Below the pieces are notes generated by a model. That model did no database searches and had not been told where the DNA came from. It saw only the letters and a list, made by a program, of their open reading frames with translations. This document shows, in pieces, positions 36,516 through 47,122 of a DNA stretch of 64,000 nt. The stretch is taken from assembly GCA_905331475.1 (NCBI GenBank), contig CAJNYU010002627.1, positions 28,760 to 92,759 on the forward strand, read 5' to 3'. Source of the stretch: Rotaria socialis (Eukaryota > Rotifera > Eurotatoria > Philodinida > Philodinidae). Position 1 is the first letter of the stretch, and every line of letters begins with the position of its first letter. The translations under genes were made by a program, and so were the position numbers.

Positions 36516-39500
36516 TTTTTCTCGTATACTGTATTATAAGATATGTTGTTTCGTCTATGTAGTATACAATTTTTTTCTATATTACTATCTAGAATACTTC
36601 TTGCATTCAATAAACTAAAATAACTGTAGTATAATAATAACAGAATCATATATTACTGCAAGAGGAGCAAAGTCTGAAAAACAGAACAATCAAAATATCG
36701 AACAACTCTGATGGCATCCAGACTCGTCTTCTTATAATGATCTGATATAGTTTATCTTGAGAGTATTTACCTTATATAAGATTGAAGTTTCTACAAGAAA
36801 AATTCAACGAACAGGAGCAGGAGATCTTTCAAAAACACGGGAGAATATTTTTTATCATCTGTGTTGAAAATTTCTGGGAATGATCAATCCTTATGTGCAT
36901 TTTACATGTGTTTGTTCTTGTATCCTCTGAATATTGTTTGCGAATGATAAAGAAATACAATCGGGATTTCAGCTGAATTATTTATAGCAAAGGCTTGATG
37001 AATAATATCGAGTTTGATGAGAACTAGATGTATCTTATTTGAAAAATCCAATGTTAAACTATAAACGCATGAACGACATTGTTGTGAAAAAAAGACGAAA
37101 ACAGAAAAGTTATTATTTCATCTGAGATAATGTTTTCAGATGATTTTTCTAGTAAGTATTACAAAAAATAACAACGCAATCGGGAAGAATTACAATTAAT
37201 AATCTATAGCACAACATAGATGCTGGTGGTAAGAATTTAGTAAACATATTAGCTCGACCGAATATACTGAAATTCTGTCGAATTATTCATTTACTGAATA
37301 AATTGCTTTGAGATTTGCATTTTCAGAAAGGAACGTGCTGTTTTTCCCGCTAGAACCACATTTCACAATGGTTTCGATTTCTAAGGAATGGGAGACTACT
37401 TTAACGTTCAGTATATATGGAGAGATTTCGTTTCAAGTATAGTTGTATCCTGATATAACAGAAGTTGTGGAAAAAACGCAAAGATAGTTAAGAGAAGTAA
37501 GATTGAGTTTGAGTGAGTTCTCTGTGGCTAGACACATTGGTGATTTCGCAACGATTCGACATCTACTTCCGTCTTGGTCGCTCGATATTCTTATCGACGT
37601 TCAACAAACTAGAACTAACGCATCTCTCAATGAGTATTTAGAAGTCGTTCGATTTCTCTTGGGAAAAAGTGTGCTTAAACAGATGCAATGAAAGATCTCT
37701 TCAATCGATCGATCAATAGTTGCAACAACGAAACTCCTAAAGCAGAATGTTTCACAGGACGTATGTATTCTGCCTTTACAGCTTCCGGTAGTTTGGATGA
37801 GCGTAACATGACTGGCGATGATCTCTGGTCGAACAAAGTTGGTGAGTTCATCACGGATAAAGCATTTATGTTCACGTCAAAGTAATGTGGCAGCAGATAT
37901 GCAAAAGATCTTGTTTGTTCACTGTATCTACCACGACATGAGTAAGGTCTGAATATCTGAATAAAGCAGAACTGTCCATTCCTCTCGACATTCCATTGGC
38001 AGTAATCAAAATAAACCTTGGATAACCGATGATGATAATACTTACTCGTTGATAATTATTTCAATTCGCGAACGAATTTGATAGAAGCACTCTATATTCG
38101 AATAATAAGAAAAATCAGTTCTGTTATAGAAAACCAAGTAGAATGCATATACAAACTCAAGAAAAATGATTTAGAGAACTATAATGAATGCGCGCTTCAG
38201 AATGTGGCGTATGCACTGTGCGGAGAAAACTATCTGGAAACTGAAATCCACTCTTTATCTAACGTAAATTAGGTGATACTAATAACTTTCAATAGTATGA
38301 AATTATTTCACTTGAAGACAATTGATAAAATATTCAAAGAGATTCACATTTATTTTCAGTTTTTTATTACTCTTCTGGAGGTCGTTCGTCGTTGATAATA
38401 AAACTTTTAGAAATCAACAAGGAGATATAAAGAGTGACTGAAATTTAACCGTACCTGAAGGATCAAGAAGAAACTTCTCGTAGGTTTTTTTTCAACTGGA
38501 TTCTTCAATAAATCAATATAATTTGTTAGTCTATTGTAATCCTATTTATTCATTTCAGTTTCAGATAAACAATAAAATACGTTTTGAATATCAACAGTCA
38601 ATGGAATATTTATTTCAAATAAACTAATAAAAAATATGTTGCTATGTCATGAAATGTAACCAGCAATAGACAAAAAAATCGATTGGTGAGATAAATGTTC
38701 ATTTCAAGCGGGAAAATACCGTTCAGGTCAAAAATGAATTCTTTTCCCATTCTGTCTATAACAGAAGACAAACTATGTAAATATAAGTCAGCGTGTGTAT
38801 ACTAAATTTATATTGAGTACTTTTGTCGTCACTGTTCAGAAAAGAGATTCGTGCATATTCAACATATTTCATGCTCCACAGAACTTTACAATCACCAAAT
38901 ATGAGTACTTTTCATTCTTCACATTCGTTCTTTCCCAACGATTCATTGAAACCAAATTTCTTATCAGCTCTTTGACATTTGTCATGCATCACCACAAAAC
39001 TATGAACGCTTTCCCTGATATCGTAAATGATTTTCGGCATTCCATCTTCATGCAAATTTCCCCATCATTGTTTTAACCAAAGTCAACCAAAATCTAACCG
39101 ACTGTAAATTTTCCCAAGTACTGTGCAAACTCCTTTTTCTCTTATCGCGAATACCTGTACGTTCATTGCGATTACATACGAACGCATTTTTCTTCTATGG
39201 GAAAAATGATTTTTCATTTATGCAAACTATTTTTCTCATTGAGTTTTACAGTGGTTTGACGTTATTGGGGGAACGGGATATTTTCGTTACTGTTTTTTTT
39301 TGTTTACTGTGTGTACCGTAAGTTTAGTTTTTAAGCATTTTTGACATGTACGTCATTTTTCCGCTTGAAACGAGCATTTATGTCACCGATCAAATATTTG
39401 TCTAATCCTCAATGTAACTGGTGAACTACGATAGAACAGTTTATTTGAGAGATAGAAAAGTTTATCTAAGATATTTTGTAATAGTCTATAGAATCTTTTC

Positions 39501-40150
39501 ATTTTTCGTAAGTAAGAGACCACGAGCTAACGAGAAGAGAATACAAAAAAAAGAGTAAACAATGGATTTGAAAAGAGTGTTAACTTTATCGATTATCGCG
39601 CTTTACTTCTACTCTCTTCTTTTGTTATTCTTAAATTCCATTTCATACTGCTGATCTTATCAATACGTGATTCTTTTTCTCTTATAAAATCTGAGCCGAT
39701 GCGAACGTAGAGATACGGCGGTTGGGCTGATATTAAACAGTTCAACAAATATCATGATTGACTAGAACAATACTCATTCATACATGTTGAAGATACACTT
39801 CTCAACACGCTTAAAAGATATAGTAACTTTCTATATGCCTGATACTAGACGTAACGTAACACATATGGACTGAAGTTACCGTCGAATGACATGCTAATGC
39901 AAACATTTTGTATTTTTCATTTTTCTTCTGCGTGACTTCTGTTAAAACTACGGTGAACTATGATAAGAAATTCATTTATCTTTATTTAGCTGAATCGATA
40001 ATAAGCTAAATTTCTTTTCGTGTTCCATTTACTTTTTTTTTTTATTGATGAGAGAAATTTACAAAAAAGCATTTATCGTTTCTTCTGCATTTATTTCGAA
40101 GATTCAATTAGCTTTTGCTTATTATTCAAACACAATACACCAAAGAAAGT
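36516..40150. other. Spacer between the tandem membrane-protein genes
   Basis: The first 260 bp resemble the 3' flank of copy B (41930-42210) and the part from about 38480 on resembles the 5' flank of copy A, as expected of a tandem duplication. Short open frames on both strands at 37503-38272 have no recognisable domain; I could not decide on a gene there. Confidence 0.5.
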
Positions 40151-41924
40151 ATGATGATAACCGTGCAGAGCGATATCCCGAATATTAATGTTGAATCATC
40201 ACCATTGGCTGATCAACTTCAACTGAAACGAACTCGAAAAATTCTTCTCATCGCAGTTGGTGCTTTTTGGGTGAGTTTCTTTTTCTAATCGTTGCTCAAA
40301 GATAATTAGATAAGTATAGTGACTTTTTTGGTTAAAACAGATTCAAATATTAGAACGAATTTAACTGATTATAGTGCCTTTTTGTTTTATTTTGAACAAC
40401 AAAATTCAGATTAAACCTTTCATTGCATTCTATGTATTTGAATTTGAACGTAAAATAACATATTTCAGTATAAATATCCATTTCACAGGTACTCTCTTTG
40501 TTCAATATGATTAGTACTGGTCTCGAGTTGCCAAGAGTACCTGATTCAGAACGAAAAATAAAAAATTTAATAGTTGGACAAGCTGTTTTATCGGTTGTAT
40601 TGAACACTTTTGGACTATTTGCCATTTTTGGTTACCGTCGAACAGGCCTACTTGTGGTATGTTGAATATTTCTTTCCATTCATACATTTTTTTTAGAAGA
40701 TAGCGAACAACGTGTTTAAATGTGAACAACAAATAGTTTCGCCACGGCTGGAACCAAAATTTGAAGTTTTTCATTTCTAATTAATAATATAGTTCACGGT
40801 TACGTCAACACGTTGACGCATGAGCTCTTAATAGATATGTGTCACAGAGCGAGGCAAAATTAAATTAAAACTAAAACGACTGGTCAAAGTAATGTGTATT
40901 TATTGATGAATCTATATGGTTAACAAAGACTTAAAAGAAACGTTAGAAAAAGTGGTCAACGTATCCTGACATTCGAATAATCATTTGAAAAACTCGATCA
41001 GTGATTAAATACAATGAATTGAGCTACTGAATAGTTTAATCATAAGATTTTCTTCTAAATAACAGCGATGATTGATTAACTAGTCCTTCTAATCTTTTAA
41101 CAAACGTATGCTGTATAATAGCTGTACCTATGTTTAGGTAGATAGTGTTCATACTTATATAGCTGTATATATATATATTACTGTGCGAAGGATCGAAATT
41201 AAAATAAAAAATCTCTCTCACTCTAAATTCAACCATTCGTTATCTTTCAATTAACTCTGGTGATGAGAAATTGATTCAGTTTCTACAATAACTGTAATCG
41301 ACCATTTAGTAAACGTTATTATTAGTCATATTTCATTTAGAGACACAGCTAGCTAAAGCAGCAATTATGTTTGTTTCGATTCATTAGGAAAAATTACTTG
41401 ATCTGGTTGAGATGCGATTTACTTTAAAAAAAAGACTAAAATCATCGTTAGATTCAATGATGTCGCTTAAGTACTGAAAGAAAGTAATAATCAACTAAAG
41501 TACTTTTTCTCTCGTTGCTTGTTTTTCTACAGAATTCTATTCAAAATAATATTGTGAGAAAGAACATTAATTAAAAAGGGCTTTTCTTTTTAAATTTTCA
41601 ATCATTAGTTCGCATGGCTTAACATCGTCGAGTTGATATTTATTAGCATTGTGATTGCATTTGTTTTATTTGCTGTTGGTGAAGTGATATTTGTAGCAAG
41701 TCAAAACAGTGTTCACAACGCTCACATTATGGGTCCGGGAATAATTATTGCCATAGATGCCATATTACTGCTTTCTTATTTCGCTGTAAAAGTAAGTCTT
41801 ATTTCTGTTTCAATTTTTTAATATAATTATTTTAAAACAATTTCAGACGTTTATCGTCAAATATAGTTTCAAATTGGCACGAATCATTAAAGCTAATAAA
41901 CAGTTCATCACTCAAAAAGTCTAA
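40151..41924 (+). CDS. Small four-helix membrane protein, tandem copy B
   Basis: Four exons (40151-40270, 40489-40656, 41609-41791, 41847-41924) give 182 aa. Exons 2, 3 and 4 have exactly the same lengths as in copy A (168, 183 and 78 nt), and all introns are phase 0. Shared residues include SPLADQLQLKRTRKILL, LNTFGLFAIFGYRRTG, FAWLNIVEFIF and KYSFKLARIIKANKQF. The four hydrophobic segments are preserved, while loops and much of the membrane sequence have diverged. Function is unknown. Conservation of the frame and of every splice site in both copies argues that both are under selection. Confidence 0.75.
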
Positions 41925-42538
41925 TTTATCTTCTTTACTAAATTGAAAAAATATGTTTTATTTGATCTACGTAGTATTCAATTTTATTCTGTAATATTAG
42001 CTAGAATACTTTTTTTCTCTCAACAAATTGAAATAAATGTAGTATTATAATAATGAAATTATATGTCGCGAAAAGAGGCGTATACTCTTAATGAAAGAAA
42101 TATTAAAATCATCGATCAAATCTAACGGCATTACTGAATTAGACTTATCTTCTTATAATAAAAAAATGCATTATATCTGTTGAGAGTACTTGCCGTACAT
42201 ACAATTGCAATTTCTACAAGAAGGATGTGGGTGTGAGTTATACGAATACTCAGGTGTCTAAACCCACAGCCACCGTCACGCCCAACTTTGTACTATTTGG
42301 AAACCTTTCTGAAAAGGTGCCTAGACCAAGCTCGTATATAAAAAAGTTTCAAGGGAAAAAATTGCGATACAACTGTGCATTTAATTCAAAAAACATTTTC
42401 TTTAGAAGCGAATCGTTTTATTTTTTGCTTCTCCATCATGCCGACAAGTCAAAGCTTGCATTAACCAATGCATCACCCCATCTATTAAAAAAGAGATAAC
42501 TAGTAATAAAAGGTAACAGTAGACATCCATGCTACGAC
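41925..42538. other. 3' flank of copy B and spacer
   Basis: Parallels the 3' flank of copy A up to about 42215. A phrase GTGGGTGTGAGT at 42226 recurs at 62109. No gene called. Confidence 0.5.
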
Positions 42539-43102
42539 TCATAACCTGTATGGTTCGACTGAAAAAAGTGAATTACTCACCTACAGCGAATGATGATGCA
42601 TTAATATCGACATTGGTCTAAATAAAAAAAACACTAGACTCATAAAAGATCAGGCGTGATACTTACTGTTGGTGCTTCTTTACCATTATTTAATTCATTC
42701 AACGATTATTGCTATAACGAGAATAATAAGAAAAGATATTTTTATTCGAAATGGAAGAAATGCTTCTTACGGAAATCGTGAGAATACTACGAGCTAAATG
42801 ATTGCTATCGGGTTGCGCCGACAACTCTTTGGATAGCTAAAAAGGATGAAAATTAATATGGATTGAAGAAAATATTGAATACTTGAAATACCTCAGCTCT
42901 CTGTTGTATGAACACGTTCTCATGTAATAAAAACCGCATGAAAATCGGCGGTTAACCGCGGTTTTGCCGGTCCGGTTACCGGCTCTCATTACCGCAGAAC
43001 GGATAAATACCGCGGTTTACCGCAAAAATTGATCCGGTATTCGCAACATGGGTTACGACGTTCATCAATATATTCATTGGTATGGTCCATCAAGAAGAAA
43101 TA
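42539..43102 (-). pseudogene. Unidentified gene remnant interrupted by a repeat and a nonsense codon
   Basis: Minus-strand exons can be joined: 43102-about 43051 (YFLLMDHTNEYIDERRN), then after an inserted repeat about 42920-42888 (ENVFIQQRAE), 42836-42771 (LSKELSAQPDSNHLARSILT), 42711-42671 (SLNELNNGKEAPT), a small exon ending SSFAV, and a last exon VEPYRL-stop. Splice sites are good (TTTTTAG, GTAAGA), but the 42711 exon opens CAA TAA, an in-frame stop, and the repeat at about 42921-43050 splits a coding exon. I do not recognise the protein. Its predicted helices suggest a small coiled-coil protein. Confidence 0.55.
42921..43050. mobile_element. Palindromic-word element (CCGCGG type) inside a coding exon
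   Basis: About 130 bp of GGCGGTTAACCGCGG, CCGGTCCGGTTACCGG and TACCGCGGTTTACC words. Borders are CATGTAATAAAAACCG and, inverted, CCATGTTGCGAATACCG, with CATG at both edges. It separates two parts of the minus-strand reading frame. Confidence 0.65.
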
Positions 43103-43173
43103 CTAAAGATAAATAGATTAAAAACCGTAATCTAATATAGCACCTAATTAAATACCAAGTGTTTTCTCTCCCA

Positions 43174-43702
43174 GGTCGAACAGTCCGGTCTGGAAACGGT
43201 AGGTTCCGTGTAGTTCCGTTAATTTTGTGGAAGCAGTATTCCGGTTGGAAAATTTTCGCATTTTTTCGGTGATTTCTGATTAATTCCTGCCGGAAAGCAC
43301 CGGAACTTGCCAGGAGTTCGCCGGAAAAGTTCCCAGGACGAGCTTTACGACGTCCGTATACGGTGAAATACGGGCCGTATACGACGGTAAATCGCCGTAT
43401 TTGGCCGTATTACATGGCTCCGTATTACGATCATAAATCTCCGTGTCGTAATACGGTGAAATACGATCAAAAACGACCGTAAAGCGCCGTATTTCGCCGT
43501 ATACGGCACGGAGATTTACGATCGTAATACGGAGCCATGTAATACGGCCAAATACGGCGATTTACCGTCGTATACGACCGTGTATGTTCGACCTGGGTTC
43601 GGTCGTATTTTTCACCAGAATACAGCTTCCATGTTTCAGCAATTTCCCGCATATTTCCTGCAGTATCCTACGAGATCCGACGGCCGGAATGTTTGACCCT
43701 GG
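43174..43702. mobile_element. Palindromic-word element (TTCCGG type), copy 2, with nested insertion
   Basis: The outer ends CCCAGGTCGAACAGTCCGG and GGCCGGAATGTTTGACCCTGGG are inverted partners. The halves (to 43332 and from 43599) carry the same phrases as the copy at 21458-21713, for example GGAAGCAGTATTCCGG and CAGCAATTTCCCGCAT. The middle is a second element. Confidence 0.75.
43332..43599. mobile_element. Nested palindromic-word element (ACGG/CCGT type), copy 4
   Basis: The ends are CCCAGGACGAGC and the inverse TTCGACCTGGG. The body is a near-perfect palindrome: a segment reading CGTATTTGGCCGTATTACAT near 43399 returns inverted near 43534 around a centre at about 43460. It shares ends with its host element but has a different vocabulary. 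Confidence 0.75.
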
Positions 43703-44369
43703 GCTGAATTGAAAAAACTTTAGTTTTGTTAAATGATCTAAATTAAGAAAAAAATTAAGAATTTAGGATAATGCAAAAAGGGGAGTTTTATTTGCTGTAT
43801 CAATAATTTGTTTTGTATCTTTAGATTATGGTAAATAATGCAATATTTTTAATACGTATAAACAGGAGGATGAACAAATATACAACAAGTACGTTATATA
43901 TATAAATTATTTTTGATATCTATTGTACAAGACTTTTAATTGAAGTTTGTGGTATCATCTATAATATGAAATTTAATAAAAAATAATAAGATGTAAGAGT
44001 AAAATACATGATTTGAGATAGACATATCTGGTCTACATACTAGAATAAAATGGAAAAGAATAAATAAATAAATAAACAATCGAATAGATAAGCGTTCAGT
44101 GTTGGACAAACTTTTAAACGAAATAGAAAAAATAGAAATCCATCCTTCAAAACGTAATGCATTAGCATCTTGATGAGAGAAAACAAACAAAATATCTATT
44201 AAAATTTACAATTTTTACCATAAAATTTTCTGTAATCACTGAATTTTAGAAATCTACTACAATATGAAATATATTTACAACAAACTTATTCTTCATAAGA
44301 TGTCACATACGTACAAAGTCTGGTGCGAGAGGCTCTCTTTGAGCAGGATTAGAGTTGTGACAGTTCACA
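43703..44369. other. Intergenic region
   Basis: AT-rich; no supportable gene. Confidence 0.5.
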
Positions 44370-44690
44370 CCCACGGAAAAACAAATTCTTCAAAAACGCG
44401 CTTAACCTCGGTTTTCTCACTTCCGCTTCGGTTTTCATTTAGCGGACCGCGGTACTACTCGCGGTTAATCGCGGTGTGATCCACAGCAACTAAAATAAAC
44501 CGCAGTTCATTAGCGAAAAGCTGCGGTCTCAGAGATTACTTAACGCCGCAATTTTAAAAAAGCTCGCTTCAATTGAATGAAACCGCAGCGTTACTTTTTA
44601 CAAGATATACGGTTATTAAGAACGCGCTTATGTGCAAGTTTACCGCGGCATTAGAGACTGCAATTTTTCATGATTGGAAGAGTCGCGATA
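44370..44690. repeat. Palindromic-word repeat (CCGCGG type)
   Basis: Begins CCCACGGAAAAACAAATTC, like the CCCACG start at 19934, and continues with ACCGCGGTA, CGCGGTTAATCGCGGTG, AACCGCAG and GCTGCGGT words. The right border is not clear. Confidence 0.55.
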
Positions 44691-45420
44691 ATCGTTGTGG
44701 TCATTGAAGAAGATAAATATAAAAACCTGTAGAAAAATTCGCAAATGATAGTGTTAATTTCCTTCAAGTCTTGGTATATGTTTACCATACTTTTTTCTGA
44801 TGATATTCAGACTAATTTTGTATCATAGAGCGAAGTGTCTAAGTCATTTCTCTCGGTAATTAAGAGTATTGGATTATTCGAAGGAACAATAAAAAAAAGA
44901 AGTCTACGCCATGAATTCAAGTTTTCAATGATGATTTCACCTGCTCCAAGTTTAACGTAACTAAAAAGATTTTCATGTTTTCTTTTTGTGAGAAAGTGAT
45001 ACTTTCATGGTAGTTTGTTAAATTATTGATAGAACGATATATGCTGCTTACAGAAATAAAACGTATTAAAAGTGAGCGGATCTTAGATATGTTTTTCTTA
45101 AATATAGTGCAGAAACAAATATTTCATTTATTATGTAGTAAAACAAAGTTATCAAATAAAGAAAAATAAGAGAACAAACATAAAATACAGAAATTCATCA
45201 CGATTCATATAAGTTAGGAAAACAAGCAAGGTAACATACTTTGTCGTTTTCATAAAAACAACATTTCTCAATGATATTCCTAGCATCTATAAAATCAAAT
45301 ACGTCATGTGAAATATTTCCATATATTGATCGAGATCAGCATTCTCTCGAATAATCAATAGTCGAGAAATAGTTTAGAAAAAAACTTATTTGAAAATTAT
45401 GTTTTGTATGTTCAATCATG
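44691..45420. other. Intergenic region
   Basis: AT-rich; no supportable gene. Confidence 0.5.
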
Positions 45421-45424
45421 TTAC

Positions 45425-45700
45425 TTATNTCATGTTTTAAACCAACTAATATGGTGTTAGATTTATTTATACAAAGATTAGCAAAACATGTTTGTTCTGT
45501 TTTTATTTTATTGACAACGAATTCGTTTAGATTATTTTAGCACTTGATTATCTTTAATTAAAAAAAATTTAATTCATCGAGATATAAAAACACAAAATAT
45601 TTTAGTTGGACGCCACGCCAATCAATATTTAAATTATGTGATTTTAGAATATGTGGAACTTTGAAAGATTCACTTTCATCAACTCATCGTGGATCATTAC
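45425..45700 (+). pseudogene. Protein kinase fragment (catalytic loop to activation segment)
   Basis: After an acceptor-like TTATTTTAG at about 45540 the frame reads LDYL-stop-LKKNLIHRDIKTQNILVGR, which contains the kinase catalytic-loop HRD and Asn. A one-base slip then leads to KLCDFRICGTLKDS and SSTHRGSLP. That is the DFG region with Gly replaced by Arg, followed by an activation segment. Both a stop and a frameshift break it, and it ends at an inserted element. Weak continuation (YFEGYYQ at about 46215) suggests more of the C-lobe beyond the insertion. An undetermined base lies at 45429. Confidence 0.75.
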
Positions 45701-45977
45701 CAGGGTTGCATCTCTTCCGCTTTTTCGAATAAAACCTGTTGCATATCAAACATACGTACGGAATAATATTTGATATTATTGAGTCAATTCTTATTGTTTA
45801 CAAATACCGTGAGTCGTGATTCTTTTATGTTTGAAACTTTGATGAAATAAAAAGAAATCCAATAAACATGAAACAATGCCTAATATTCTCAGAAGCATTA
45901 CAAATCTGCAACAATATAAGCTTCAGCTTTTTAAGATCAGTTTTCCGCTTTTTAGACTTCATCAGGTGGCAACCCTG
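45701..45977. mobile_element. Non-autonomous element with CAGGGTTGC ends
   Basis: The left end CAGGGTTGCATC and right end GGTGGCAACCCTG are inverted partners of a form common in hAT elements. No coding capacity, and flanking octamers do not match. It interrupts the kinase fragment. Confidence 0.55.
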
Positions 45978-46788
45978 ACCCTAATAACAACACTTAGCTA
46001 GTTTTTGAGTATAATAACGGCGCATCATTACGAAAATAATATCAGAGAATTTATTCACAAATAGCATATCTATTTATAATCGTTGTATAGGAATGATAAC
46101 AAACTCGGTGATTGGACAATTCGTCGCAATGTTAATTAATGAAAGAGAATATGAAATATCGCTCGACATAATTAAATCAAGTCGAATGCGTTGAACTTAA
46201 TGAGTAAACCCACTATATTTTGAAGGATATTATCAATCTCGTGGAAAAGCTAATAGCTTGATGGGAAATTAAAAAAAATCATTAAAAACATTTTCATTTA
46301 TCTTCCAATAAAAATAAAATGCTATATTTTATCACAGTTATTCTTTTCTCTCTTTGCTCTCTCTCTAGATTAAATTATGTTTACTATATATGCGACGAAC
46401 TGTCCATGCGACGAATTGTCCGTGACAAATTGTCCGCGACGAATTGTCTCGAGACGAATTGTCCTAGTGCCAACAAACTCAACTAGTTGAGTGTTGTTAT
46501 TAGGGTCAAAAAATAGCTTGACATCAAGATAAAAGTAAAAAGCCAGTTGTGTTGTTATTAGGGACAAAATTTCTTTTTCGATTTTAGGCCTTCTTGTTTG
46601 AGAAAATTTATTCCACCCAAACTAACATCGAGTTTTCATGAACCTTTGGTCAATAAGAGAGTTCGACACATTCTACAAAACTGCTACAGACATCTCTCCT
46701 GTATCTCTTATAGGAAATGTGAAAAAAACGTTTTTTTTCTTGAAAAAGATCAATTTGCTTGAATTTTGTTAGTGTTGTTATTAGGGTA
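45978..46788. repeat. Region with repeated GTGTTGTTATTAGGG motifs and 14-bp tandem units
   Basis: ACCCTAATAACAACACT at 45978 occurs inverted at about 46491, 46549 and 46771, the outer pair bounding about 0.8 kb. At about 46391-46466 a degenerate GCGACGAATTGTCC unit is repeated five times. The interior includes a faint kinase-like frame near 46215. The structure looks like a nested or composite element. Confidence 0.5.
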
Positions 46789-47122
46789 ACTTACTCTACC
46801 GGTTACTACACTGTAAAAAATCATCATCCTATCGACTATACAAACATGTAGCTGTCACACATTAAACATAGCGCGTGTACATTTCTGGAAACAAACTGAG
46901 CTATACGTAGGTATATCCACACTCCTAGGTTCAATTTTTCTTTAAAAACAAGTTCGTCATAATTAGTAAGCGTGAGTGCGTGTTTGTTTCATTAACCACC
47001 ATTTAGAATTCGATTCTTTTTATCGAAGAATACAAAATATTCAAGCATTTCATGATTAAAATAAAATAAGTTTTAGATGAAAGTCATTCGGAAATAATTG
47101 AAGTCGTTCAGAATCAGTTCTC
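46789..47122. other. 3' flank of the vault-PARP gene
   Basis: AT-rich; no separate gene seen. Confidence 0.5.

Noticed and set aside
43467..43652. Minus-strand 61-codon frame
   Set aside because: Lies wholly inside the nested palindromic elements.
46391..46466. CRISPR array
   Set aside because: Units of about 14 bp without spacers, in a eukaryotic genome; a simple degenerate tandem repeat.
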